Source of the DNA: Streptococcus sanguinis SK49
GTDB lineage: Bacteria > Bacillota > Bacilli > Lactobacillales > Streptococcaceae
NCBI RefSeq assembly: GCF_000212815.1
Contig: NZ_GL890985.1
Location: forward strand, 1,298,600 to 1,362,599
Direction of reading: 5' to 3'
DNA: 64,000 nt
Below the pieces are notes generated by a model that worked only from the letters and a program-made list of their open reading frames with translations, made no database searches and had not been told where the DNA came from. Both the position numbers and the translations under genes were made by a program. Positions within the stretch are counted from its first letter, which is position 1; each line of letters starts with the position of its first letter. Below, piece by piece: positions 27,603-35,795 of the stretch.

Positions 27603-28310
27603 TTATCCAAAAAGTCCAGACAGGGCGTTGAGCTGTCCTAGCATCAGTAGAATTCCCATCAGAATAATCAGGGCTCCGCCGATTTTCTTCATCAGGCCCA
27701 TATAAGGCTTGATTTTATTAAAATACTGCATAACAAAGCTAGACGCCAAAGCTAGGATTAGGAAAGGCAGGGCCATTCCTAAGGTGTAAATCAAGGTCAA
27801 AATTGCTCCCTGAAATGCACCATTCCCACCTGAAGCTGCTAAGGCTAAAACTGAGCTGAGGATTGGTCCAATGCAAGGAGTCCAACCAAAGCTAAAGGTA
27901 ATCCCTAGTAAGAAAGCAGACCAAAAATGATGTTTCTGACCGTTCTTTTTGAAAGTCAAGCTCTTTTGAATCTGTAACTGGCGAATATTAATAAGCTCCA
28001 TCTGGTGCAGACCTAGCAGAATGATGAGGCCGCCCATCACATAACGAAAGGTCGAACTGTAAATAATAGTTCCTAGAAAACCTGCTCCAAAGCCTAGCAA
28101 AAAGAAGACTGTCGAGATACCCGCAATGAAAAAGAGCGTTCTAACCATGCCCTGCCAAGCAAGCTCCCGGCCAAATACTTTCAGGGTCTTGACCTCCTTG
28201 TCATCCAACAAAATGCCAATATAAACCGGCAATAAGGGAAAAATACAAGGGGAAAAGAAGGACAAAATACCCGCTAAAAAAACTGAAACAAAAAATAAAG
28301 GTGACTCCAT
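27603..28310 (-). CDS. ccdA: CcdA-type membrane thiol electron transporter
   Basis: Six-helix membrane protein, 235 residues, of the CcdA/DsbD-core family. It carries reducing power across the membrane by two Cys: one in FFSPCIFPLLP (near 22) and one in GWTPCIGPILSS (near 145). It pairs with the adjacent CGPC lipoprotein. It is closely similar to the CcdA at 33134-33844, with the same order (ccdA then a thioredoxin-like gene), so one pair is a duplication of the other. Confidence 0.93.
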   Translation of the reverse strand: MESPLFFVSVFLAGILSFFSPCIFPLLPVYIGILLDDKEVKTLKVFGRELAWQGMVRTLFFIAGISTVFFLLGFGAGFLGTIIYSSTFRYVMGGLIILLGLHQMELINIRQLQIQKSLTFKKNGQKHHFWSAFLLGITFSFGWTPCIGPILSSVLALAASGGNGAFQGAILTLIYTLGMALPFLILALASSFVMQYFNKIKPYMGLMKKIGGALIILMGILLMLGQLNALSGLFG

Positions 28311-28484
28311 TTACTCTCCTCTAACTCCTTACCTAGGATATTCATTCATTTATCATTATAAATGAATCTTATGGATTTTTCACAAATCCGCTACGGTAAT
28401 TTTCTGGTAAACATAATGTGACTAGGAAAATAGAAAAATTCGCTTGATGAACAGCAAAACCTGTACATTTTTTCAAACAGTAAA

Positions 28485-28509
28485 AAGCCGGAGAAAATTC
28501 TGCCGGCTT
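28485..28509 (-). terminator. Terminator of the YesM-type sensor gene
   Basis: Arms AAGCCGG (28485-28491) and CCGGCTT (28503-28509), T-run on the minus strand. It separates the two-component genes from the downstream ccdA-tlpA pair. Confidence 0.8.
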
Positions 28510-28532
28510 GAATATTTAAAAACTTAATAGAT

Positions 28533-30236
28533 TTAATCATCTGTAACTAGCGGTAAATAAAGACTAATCTGGGTAAATTTATCTGGTTCGGACTGGATTT
28601 CCATATGGTAGTCGTCTCCGAACTGCAATCTTAAGCGTTGATCAACATTTTTCAGACCGACACCACCTAAGCGAGGGAGAGTCATATCTGTAGAGTCGCG
28701 GAGTTCAAAACCACGGCCGTTATCATGGATAGACAATATCAGCTGCTCCTCTTCTGCTACCGCAGTAACATGAATCATGCCCTGTCTGTTAATTTCCTTG
28801 ATTCCATGGTAGATGGCATTTTCAACCAAAGGCTGAAGTACCAGCTTGGGCAGTTTATAATCAGCTAGAGATTCATCCTCTTCAATCTCATATTGGAGCT
28901 TGTCACCATAGCGCTGCTTCTGGATAAAAAGATACTGACGAACGTGGTCAATCTCATCTTTGAGAGCAATCTGTTCATGTCCTTGATTGAGCGCCAAGCG
29001 GAAATACTGAGCGAGTGATTTTGTTACCTCAACAACACGCTTGCTATCATTAAACTCAGCCATCCAGACAATCGTATCCAAGGTATTATAAAGGAAATGG
29101 GGGTTGATTTGAGCTGAGAGAGCTCGGAGCTCATAGCGGCGGACATTTTGTTCTTCAGTCTTGACAGCTTCCATTAGTTGTTCAATTTGGTCCAGCATTT
29201 TATTGAACTGCTGAGCCAAGTCAACCAACTCTGGAGAACCCTCTGCTTCCGCTCGCTGGTTTGAGTCGCCTGCCCCAATCTTCAGAATAACAGCTTGTAG
29301 ATTCTGTAGAGGCTTAATCCACAAACGCAGGACAAACCAAATACCAGTCAAGCACAGCAGGAGTGCTAAGACGCCCATTCCTACAAAAGAATAAAGCATC
29401 TGTGACTGTAGCATCTGCAATTGCTCTAATGAGGCAACGCCAATTAAAGTCCAGTCGCTATCCGCGATATCAATCTGGTAGACAAAAGCCTGTTTCTGGT
29501 CTGCGTAACCATCCTTGACCGAGATATAGGGCTGCATAGCTTTCATTTCCTGACTGGAGGAATAAACACTCTTTTTGGGATGATAGACAAATTCATGCTG
29601 ACTATTGACAATAAAGCTAAAGCCCTTCTTCCCGAGCTGAAGCCGATCCAAATAGGCTTTGAGACTATTGTAGCCGATATCCAGACGCAAAACACCGAGA
29701 TTCTGCCCTGCTTCATCCACTACTTCCTGAGTGACAGAAACAACCCACTTCTCCTTCTCTGATGATAGAGATTCCTTGCGAGCAGGTGTCAAGACAGGCA
29801 TGGCTCTGGTATGGACAGCTTCCTGATACCATTTTTCATTCATCATATCAGAGGATGTCTGCATGCTGATTTGAGTATCTGTCGAGACCACGCGCCCATC
29901 CTTGGTAACCAATACTGCCGATACCAAATCCGGATCTGTCTCAATGATGGTTTTCATCAAAGCCTGTACTGACGTTTCGCTGCTTTCTTGATTCTGAGCA
30001 AACTTCCGAATCGTTTCTTCCTTGCTCAGTGTGGAGGTGGTTTGTTTTAATTTTTGCAAATAAGAAGCAATGAACTGCCCGCTTTGCTCCATACTATTAC
30101 GCGTCGTCCGCTCTGTCAGCTGCCGAATAGTCCCCGAGCTAGTCTGATAGTAGAGGCTTCCAACAAACCCCAAGAGTAAAAGGACCAGCAGAAAAATATA
30201 GACAATCAATTGGATAAGAAGCGAATATCGTTTCAT
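28533..30236 (-). CDS. YesM-type sensor histidine kinase (TCS09-like)
   Basis: A 567-residue membrane kinase. Membrane helices lie near 8-30 and 285-305, enclosing an extracellular Cache-like sensor domain, followed by HAMP and the LytS/YesM-type kinase. The phosphorylated His is in AQINPHFLYNTLDTI (near 390), with ATP-binding motifs NAIYHGIKE and IHDNGRGFEL. Its ATG overlaps the response-regulator stop by four bases. In pneumococcus the equivalent pair lies next to ccdA2-etrx2-msrAB2 as here, and zmpB follows there. The signal is unknown; sugars or redox stress are possible. Confidence 0.9.
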   Translation of the reverse strand: MKRYSLLIQLIVYIFLLVLLLLGFVGSLYYQTSSGTIRQLTERTTRNSMEQSGQFIASYLQKLKQTTSTLSKEETIRKFAQNQESSETSVQALMKTIIETDPDLVSAVLVTKDGRVVSTDTQISMQTSSDMMNEKWYQEAVHTRAMPVLTPARKESLSSEKEKWVVSVTQEVVDEAGQNLGVLRLDIGYNSLKAYLDRLQLGKKGFSFIVNSQHEFVYHPKKSVYSSSQEMKAMQPYISVKDGYADQKQAFVYQIDIADSDWTLIGVASLEQLQMLQSQMLYSFVGMGVLALLLCLTGIWFVLRLWIKPLQNLQAVILKIGAGDSNQRAEAEGSPELVDLAQQFNKMLDQIEQLMEAVKTEEQNVRRYELRALSAQINPHFLYNTLDTIVWMAEFNDSKRVVEVTKSLAQYFRLALNQGHEQIALKDEIDHVRQYLFIQKQRYGDKLQYEIEEDESLADYKLPKLVLQPLVENAIYHGIKEINRQGMIHVTAVAEEEQLILSIHDNGRGFELRDSTDMTLPRLGGVGLKNVDQRLRLQFGDDYHMEIQSEPDKFTQISLYLPLVTDD

Positions 30237-30967
30237 TTCTCCTCTCCTTTTTTAAACTGCCGAGGTGTCAGCCCAACCACCTGCTTGAAGCGCTGAGAAA
30301 AATAGTTCATATCTTCAAAACCTACCTGCTCTGCTATTTCATAAATCTTGAAATCTGTAGTCAGGAGTAAGAGTTTTGCTTTTTTCATCCGCTCTTGGAT
30401 CAGATAATCTTGAAAGGGCAAGCCTAGTTCTTTTTTGATAAGAACGCTAAGATAGGACGGACTAAACCCCAATTGGAAAGCTAAACTTTTCAGACTTAAT
30501 TCTGAATCAGCTAGACGCGCGTGAATAGCCTCTTCCAACTCAGAGCGCTGTCCCTGATCGACTAAGTTTTGAATCTGGGCTCTTTTGCGTTCTTTATCAA
30601 GCTTGGTCTGCACCTTGGCCAACATTTCCTCAACATCATCCTTGGAAAATGGCTTGAGAAGATAGTCATCTGCACCGAGCTTAATGGCCGTCCGAGCATA
30701 GTCAAAATCATCATATCCCGTCAGAAAAACGATATGGCACTTAGGAGCCTGGTCTCTGACTAGCTTGGCCAGTTCGAGACCGTTCATCTGTGGCATATTG
30801 ATATCGGTCAGCATGATGTCAGCAGGATTTTCCTGAAATTTCTGCCAAGCTTCTATTCCATTTTCAGCCTGGGCAATGACTTGCATACCAAACTGCTCAT
30901 AGTTTACCAAGGACGCAATTCCCTGTCTTACCAGATATTCATCCTCTACAATCATAATTGAATACAC
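30233..30967 (-). CDS. YesN/AraC-type response regulator (TCS09-like)
   Basis: A 244-residue regulator: receiver domain (about 1-120) with phospho-Asp in MLTDINMPQMNG and Lys in LLKPFSKDD, then two C-terminal AraC HTH motifs (about 150-244) ending PRQFKKG. A GTG at 30967 is chosen as start because AAGGAG lies nine bases before it; the open frame upstream lacks one. It is co-transcribed with the kinase and follows msrAB by 59 bases without a clear terminator, so the whole ccdA-tlpA-msrAB-regulator set may be one transcript. Confidence 0.9.
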   Translation of the reverse strand: MYSIMIVEDEYLVRQGIASLVNYEQFGMQVIAQAENGIEAWQKFQENPADIMLTDINMPQMNGLELAKLVRDQAPKCHIVFLTGYDDFDYARTAIKLGADDYLLKPFSKDDVEEMLAKVQTKLDKERKRAQIQNLVDQGQRSELEEAIHARLADSELSLKSLAFQLGFSPSYLSVLIKKELGLPFQDYLIQERMKKAKLLLLTTDFKIYEIAEQVGFEDMNYFSQRFKQVVGLTPRQFKKGEEK

Positions 30968-31026
30968 AAGATTCAACTCCTTATTCTTACTGGATTTATT
31001 ATAGCAAATTTTCAATCAAAATGCTC

Positions 31027-32142
31027 TTAAACGTAATCCAAAAGATAGCCGTAGCCCTTCTCCTCCATTTCAGCTTTTGGAATGAACTTAATGGACAAAC
31101 TATTAATACAATAGCGCAAGCCGCCCTTGTCCTTAGGACCGTCAGTGAAAACATGGCCCAGATGGGAATTTCCAACTCGACTACGAACTTCTGTCCGTGT
31201 CATGTTGAAACTCTTGTCTTCTTTGTAAGTCGCAACATCTGGACTGATAGGACGTGTGAAACTCGGCCAACCGCAACCTGAGTCAAACTTATCCTTTGAT
31301 GAAAAGAGAGGCTCTCCCGTCACCACATCCACATAGATACCAGCATCGAACTTATCCCAATAGCGATTAGAAAAGGCCCGCTCTGTATCATTCTTTTGTG
31401 TGACAGCGTATTCTTCTGGCGAAAGTTTAGCCTTAATCTCTTCATCGCTAGGCTTAGGATAGCGACTAGCTTCGATAACAGGATAAGCAGCTTGATTGAC
31501 ATCGATATGGCAATATCCATTAGGATTCTTTTTTAGGTAATCCTGGTGATAATCTTCTGCCTTGATAAAGTTTTTTAGAGGTTCTTTTTCGACGGCCAAA
31601 GGCTTATCATATTTCTTTGCAACTTCATTAAAGACCTGGTTAATAGTCTCAAGATCAGCTTCGTCAGTATAGTAGACGCCTGTCCGATACTGGGTACCCT
31701 GATCATTTCCCTGCTTGTTTTTAGAAGTTGGATCTATAATGCGGAAATAGTGAAGCAGAATTTCTTTTAGCGAAATTTTCTTGGCATTGAAAGTGATGTG
31801 AACAGTCTCAGCGTGACCAGTTTGAGAGACTAATTCATACTTGGTCGTGTCTCCCTTACCATTTGCATAGCCTGATACTGCATCAAGTACACCTGGCACG
31901 CGAGAAAAGTACTCTTCTACTCCCCAGAAACAGCCGCCAGCCAGATAAATCTCCCGCTTGTCTTCTTCCTTGACATCTTCTTGCTTTTGTTGGGATACAG
32001 TTTCTGTCTTGCTCATAGAGGCTTTCTTGATTTGCTCAGGAGAAGATTGCTTACCATTACCCACAATCACATAGACCAGTCCAAAGCAGACAAGCAAGCC
32101 AAGCAGAACCAGAAGAATTTTCCATTTGCCTTCCATGTTCAT
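31027..32142 (-). CDS. msrAB: Membrane-anchored bifunctional methionine sulfoxide reductase MsrAB
   Basis: A 371-residue surface enzyme that reduces both S and R methionine sulfoxide in oxidised proteins. An N-terminal anchor helix (about 8-27) and a charged linker are followed by MsrA with the catalytic Cys in [11 protein letters not shown] (near 72), and MsrB with CGWPSF and the catalytic Cys in [11 protein letters not shown] near 350. Electrons should come from the adjacent TlpA-like lipoprotein and CcdA. It matches pneumococcal MsrAB2 in layout and context. Confidence 0.95.
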   Translation of the reverse strand: MNMEGKWKILLVLLGLLVCFGLVYVIVGNGKQSSPEQIKKASMSKTETVSQQKQEDVKEEDKREIYLAGGCFWGVEEYFSRVPGVLDAVSGYANGKGDTTKYELVSQTGHAETVHITFNAKKISLKEILLHYFRIIDPTSKNKQGNDQGTQYRTGVYYTDEADLETINQVFNEVAKKYDKPLAVEKEPLKNFIKAEDYHQDYLKKNPNGYCHIDVNQAAYPVIEASRYPKPSDEEIKAKLSPEEYAVTQKNDTERAFSNRYWDKFDAGIYVDVVTGEPLFSSKDKFDSGCGWPSFTRPISPDVATYKEDKSFNMTRTEVRSRVGNSHLGHVFTDGPKDKGGLRYCINSLSIKFIPKAEMEEKGYGYLLDYV

Positions 32143-32151
32143 TACTCCTTT

Positions 32152-32715
32152 CTACTTGATTTCTTTTAGTGTTTTCTCAATATCTTCCTTGCTCATATAG
32201 CCAATATGCGTCTTGGCAAGAGAACCGTCGCTTCCTACGAAAAGAGCAGATGGATAAGAGCGAATACCGTATTCTTTCAGCAATTCTCCCTTAGTATCCA
32301 TGAGAACTGGGAAGTCTTTGTAATCCAAAGATTTGTACCATTCCTTGAAATCATCAGCAGACTTTTCTCCATTAAAAGTCGGAGACACCACCGTCAGCAC
32401 AACATAATCTTTTCCTGACTGCTCCTTAGCTAAATCATTAGTATCACCAAGTGTAGATAGGCAGATAGAGCACCAAGAAGCCCAAAACTTTAAATATACT
32501 TTCTTGCCTTTAAAATCAGACAGTTTGTAGGTCTTGCCGTCCACAGCTTGCAGGCTAAAGTCTTTTGCCATCTTGGTAGATTGCCCAGAATCAGCTTTTG
32601 TTTGCATATTGCTTTTATCACTTTTAGAAATTTCCGAGTTCATTTTCTGATTTGAACAGGCCCCCAATAAGCCGACACAAAGCAGACTGATAGTCAATAT
32701 TGATAACTTCTTCAT
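32152..32715 (-). CDS. TlpA-like thioredoxin lipoprotein (CSIC type), partner of MsrAB
   Basis: A 187-residue surface thiol reductase resembling pneumococcal Etrx proteins. The start at 32715 follows AAAGGA. The lipobox LLGAC ends at Cys20; the thioredoxin fold holds WASWCSICLS, and the cis-Pro is in IRSYPSALFV. Its active site differs from the CGPC of the second paralogue. It is placed ten bases before msrAB, so it most likely reduces the MsrA and/or MsrB disulfides. Confidence 0.93.
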   Translation of the reverse strand: MKKLSILTISLLCVGLLGACSNQKMNSEISKSDKSNMQTKADSGQSTKMAKDFSLQAVDGKTYKLSDFKGKKVYLKFWASWCSICLSTLGDTNDLAKEQSGKDYVVLTVVSPTFNGEKSADDFKEWYKSLDYKDFPVLMDTKGELLKEYGIRSYPSALFVGSDGSLAKTHIGYMSKEDIEKTLKEIK

Positions 32716-32785
32716 CGTTTTCTTTCCTTTCAAAATAAGGAGAAAGCCGACAAAACTGACGACTTTCTTTCCTATAGTGGAATTC

Positions 32786-33106
32786 TTATTTGTCAGATGA
32801 CATTTCGGATGAATCTTTCATGTCATCCTTCATGCTTGAATCGCTTGATTTCATATCATCTTTCATGTCGGACTTACTGTCGGACATCATAGAAGAGTCC
32901 TTCATATCATCCTTTTTCATTTTATCATCAGACATGCTAGAGTCTTTCATATCCTCTTTCTTCATGTCGTCTTTTTTCATATCATCTTTCTTCATCATGC
33001 TGCTGTCATCCGTCTTCTTCATATCAGAATCTGATTTTTGATTAGAGCAGGCAGCTAGGACAAAGATACTAAGTGCAGCAATTGTAAGTGTAGTGATTTT
33101 TTTCAT
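32786..33106 (-). CDS. Methionine-rich acidic/basic repeat lipoprotein
   Basis: A 106-residue lipoprotein whose signal ends at Cys20 (LAAC). The 87-residue mature part is almost only Met, Asp, Lys and Ser, in degenerate DDMKK / DSSM units, with 16 Met (18%). There is no Trp, Tyr, His or further Cys, so it is likely disordered. It sits between ccdA and the CSIC lipoprotein, upstream of msrAB. Proteins dense in Met beside a Met-sulfoxide reductase have a precedent in the proteobacterial MrpX-MsrP hypochlorite-scavenging pair. A sacrificial oxidant sink recycled by MsrAB is my inference; metal binding is an alternative. Confidence 0.85.
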   Translation of the reverse strand: MKKITTLTIAALSIFVLAACSNQKSDSDMKKTDDSSMMKKDDMKKDDMKKEDMKDSSMSDDKMKKDDMKDSSMMSDSKSDMKDDMKSSDSSMKDDMKDSSEMSSDK

Positions 33107-33133
33107 GATGTGTCTCCTTTAATTATATAATTT

Positions 33134-33844
33134 TTATCCAAATAATGATGCTAAAGCGTTTAGATTTCCAAGCATCAGCAAAATTCCCATGAGAATGATG
33201 AGTGCACCGCCGATTTTCTTAAGCGTTCCCATATAAGGTTTGAGTTTCGCAAAGCGCTGTAATACCCAGCCAGAAGCCAAAGCCATAGCTAGAAAAGGAA
33301 GTGCTAATCCAAGTGTATAAACCAACATAAGCAAACCTCCCTGAAGAGCGCCGTTACCGCCAGAAGCAGCAATTGCTAAAACAGAACTCAGAACAGGTCC
33401 CACACAGGGCGTCCAACCAAAGCTAAAGGTGATACCCAAGAGAAAAGCGTTAAGAAAATCACTTCTTTTACTATTCTTTTTAAGTTGGATGCTCTTTTGC
33501 TTTTGCAGTTGCTGGATATTAATGATTCCCATCTGATGGATTCCCAGTAGAATGACAATCCCACCAAGAACGTAGCGAAACCAAGGGGCATAGAGGACTT
33601 GCCCCAAAGCACCAGCTCCATAGCCCAAAACTAAGAATACAGTTGATAAGCCAGCTATAAAGCAGAGAGTCTTAGCTAGACCATACCAGGAAATATCTTT
33701 TCCCATAAACCGAACCGTTTTCGGCTGATCCGAATCCAGCAAAATCCCCACATAGACTGGCATAAGTGGTAAAATACAGGGCGAGAAAAAAGATAGAATC
33801 CCCGCCAGAAAAACAGAAATAAAGAACAAAAAACTTGTTGCCAT
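33134..33844 (-). CDS. ccdA: CcdA-type membrane thiol electron transporter (msrAB operon copy)
   Basis: A 236-residue six-helix protein with the paired Cys in FFSPCILPLMP and GWTPCVGPVLSS. It is the first gene of the msrAB operon and would deliver electrons to the CSIC lipoprotein. It is closely related to the copy at 27603-28310 over the full length. A probable -10 (TATACT, near 33876) lies just after the terminator of the upstream sensor gene. Confidence 0.93.
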   Translation of the reverse strand: MATSFLFFISVFLAGILSFFSPCILPLMPVYVGILLDSDQPKTVRFMGKDISWYGLAKTLCFIAGLSTVFLVLGYGAGALGQVLYAPWFRYVLGGIVILLGIHQMGIINIQQLQKQKSIQLKKNSKRSDFLNAFLLGITFSFGWTPCVGPVLSSVLAIAASGGNGALQGGLLMLVYTLGLALPFLAMALASGWVLQRFAKLKPYMGTLKKIGGALIILMGILLMLGNLNALASLFG

Positions 33845-33883
33845 TTCAAAAACCTCTCTATCAATTTCTGACTCTAGTATAAA

Positions 33884-33910
33884 ATAAAAATCCCCCTAAA
33901 AATAGGGAGA
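33884..33910 (-). terminator. Terminator of the OmpR-type two-component operon
   Basis: On the minus strand CTCCCTA and TAGGGGG pair around a short A/T loop, followed by five T. Confidence 0.7.
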
Positions 33911-33986
33911 TAGATTTGAAAAAACTTGAATTTGATGTTATCTTTGCTAAATCAGGCGTTAAAAATGTTTATCACTTATTGTGGAT

Positions 33987-35021
33987 TTATGTTAAGTTGA
34001 GAGTAAATGTAAAAGTGCTTCCTAGGCCATACTGGCTTTCGACCGTTATTTCCCCACCCAGCTGATGAGCCAACTCACGTGCAATAGCAAGGCCCAGACC
34101 ATGCCCACCTGTCTTCATATTTCGAGAAGTTTCCACACGGTAAAGGCGTTTAAAAATCTTATCCAAATTCTCAGGAGAAATACCCCGTCCCTCATCCTTC
34201 ACACTGATTGTCAAGATTTGCTCAGTTAACTGAGCCACGATCTCAATTTTAGTCCCAGGGTCGGAGTATTTAAAGGCATTATTTAGCAAGTTGAGCAAAA
34301 TACGGGAAAGTTTATCGTAATGGCTCTTAATTTTCGCTGACTCGGGAGACACTTGAATGTAGATATCCCGCTCCTCCCGCTCAATCAATAGTTGAAATTC
34401 ACTCATGACCTCAATCAATAGCTGGTCTAGAAAGACTATTTCAGCTTCTCCATCTGATTCTATTTGAGGCTGGGCATTAAGAGTCAAAATATCCAATTCT
34501 TCCACCAATTTATTCAAACGCTCTGTCTGACGGCTAATCGTGGTCAAGTAATGAATCTGCTCCTCTTCTTCAATCACTCCATCTAAAATCCCCTCCACAG
34601 TCGCCTGAATAGAGGTAATGGGAGTTTTAATATCGTGAGAAAGCTGGGCAATCATCATTCCTTTTTCTCGTTCACTTTCATCAAGCGACTCAAACGTTTC
34701 TTGCAAATTATGCGACATATCGTTAAAAGCCTGACCCAACTCTTGAAATTCGATAGGGCCCTTGGAGTCAATCTCTGTACTAAAATCCTTGTCAGCAATA
34801 TTCTGAGCCTGTTTTTTCAGATGCCGAAGGGAAGAAAATACTGGCGATAAAAGAAAGAGACTGACTGCCGCTCCTATAAAACTAGCAATCAATGTCATTC
34901 CAACTAGGAAATATATCTCGCTTTTTACAATCAACATTCGCTGGACTGCCCAGAAAACGAGTAAAATCGTTAGTAGGCTAGAAATTAGGTACCCTACTAG
35001 AATGTAACTTTTTAATTTCAT
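33987..35021 (-). CDS. Sensor histidine kinase (TCS08/SptS-like)
   Basis: A 344-residue kinase with two closely spaced membrane helices (about 5-25 and 33-60) and almost no extracellular loop, so it senses within the membrane or through a partner. HAMP (about 62-115) precedes the dimerisation domain with the phospho-His in QLSHDIKTPITSIQA (near 150), then the catalytic domain with NLLNNAFKYS, DEGRGI and GGHGLGLAIA. Its start overlaps the response-regulator stop by four bases (ATGA). The arrangement beside a SSURE adhesin matches pneumococcal TCS08, described as related to staphylococcal SaeRS. Confidence 0.9.
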   Translation of the reverse strand: MKLKSYILVGYLISSLLTILLVFWAVQRMLIVKSEIYFLVGMTLIASFIGAAVSLFLLSPVFSSLRHLKKQAQNIADKDFSTEIDSKGPIEFQELGQAFNDMSHNLQETFESLDESEREKGMMIAQLSHDIKTPITSIQATVEGILDGVIEEEEQIHYLTTISRQTERLNKLVEELDILTLNAQPQIESDGEAEIVFLDQLLIEVMSEFQLLIEREERDIYIQVSPESAKIKSHYDKLSRILLNLLNNAFKYSDPGTKIEIVAQLTEQILTISVKDEGRGISPENLDKIFKRLYRVETSRNMKTGGHGLGLAIARELAHQLGGEITVESQYGLGSTFTFTLNLT

Positions 35022-35716
35022 TTTCCACCTCGTGATCTTTCCATTTTATACCCAAGACCCCAGACAGTTTTGATGGCAGGAGTGTTTGAACTGGCATACT
35101 TGGTCAATTCCTGTCTCAGAGCATGGATATGAACATTAAGTGTATTGGTATCATCTACGAAGTCTTCCTGCCACACCTTCTCGTAAAGCTCCGTCTTTGA
35201 AAAAACTCTCTCAGGATTACTAGCTAAAATCCAAAGCAGTTCAAAGGACTTCACTGTTAATTCCAACAAACACTCCCCGATACGAGCCTCATGAACCACA
35301 TGATTCATCATCAAGTCACCGAGCTCAATTTGTTCGATCTCACCTCCACGATGAAGTCGGCGCAAAATATTATTGACTCTTAGAACTAGCTCGCGTGGAC
35401 TAAAAGGTTTGGCTATAAAATCATCTGCTCCTAAGCTCAACCCGTAAATTTTGTCTTGCTCGCTGGTCTTAGCCGTTGTAAAAAGAAAAGGTTGATCAGG
35501 TACTATATACTGAACCTCACTGATAAAGTCATAGCCGTCCATATTTGGCATCATAATATCCGTGATGATCAGGTCAACAGATTTCTTTCTGAAAAGCTCT
35601 AATCCCTCCACGCCATCTCGAGCCACTAAAACTTGGTAGCCAGCCTGCACAAGATAGCGCTTTTTGATATCCAGAATATCCATCTCATCATCAACAAGTA
35701 AAATTGTCTTTCCCAT
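35018..35716 (-). CDS. OmpR/PhoB-type response regulator (TCS08/SptR-like)
   Basis: A 232-residue regulator. The receiver (about 1-120) has the phospho-Asp in LIITDIMMPNMDG and Lys in IAKPFSPREL; the C-terminal winged helix (about 130-228) contains DDTNTLNVHIHALRQEL. The ATG at 35716 follows GAGGAG by seven bases; an upstream in-frame ATG lacks a site. It lies 79 bases after the adhesin stop with a hairpin between, so part of its expression may come from read-through. Likely target: the adhesin promoter at 37502-37543. Confidence 0.92.
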   Translation of the reverse strand: MGKTILLVDDEMDILDIKKRYLVQAGYQVLVARDGVEGLELFRKKSVDLIITDIMMPNMDGYDFISEVQYIVPDQPFLFTTAKTSEQDKIYGLSLGADDFIAKPFSPRELVLRVNNILRRLHRGGEIEQIELGDLMMNHVVHEARIGECLLELTVKSFELLWILASNPERVFSKTELYEKVWQEDFVDDTNTLNVHIHALRQELTKYASSNTPAIKTVWGLGYKMERSRGGK

Positions 35717-35737
35717 TGCTAATCTCCTCATAAAAAC

Positions 35738-35765
35738 AGTGTTATACTGGCTTTAGTATAACACT
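35738..35765 (-). terminator. Hairpin/terminator between the SSURE adhesin and the response regulator
   Basis: Perfect 11-bp arms AGTGTTATACT and AGTATAACACT around six bases, followed on the minus strand by five T. It can act as a terminator after the adhesin and as an attenuator for the downstream two-component genes. Confidence 0.75.
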
Positions 35766-35795
35766 ATTTTTAGTAATTTTTAAATGATTTGAACC

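Noticed and set aside
32786..33106. CRISPR-like or tandem DNA repeat
   Set aside because: The repetition is in degenerate DDMKK codons of a coding sequence with a lipoprotein signal, not spaced identical repeats.
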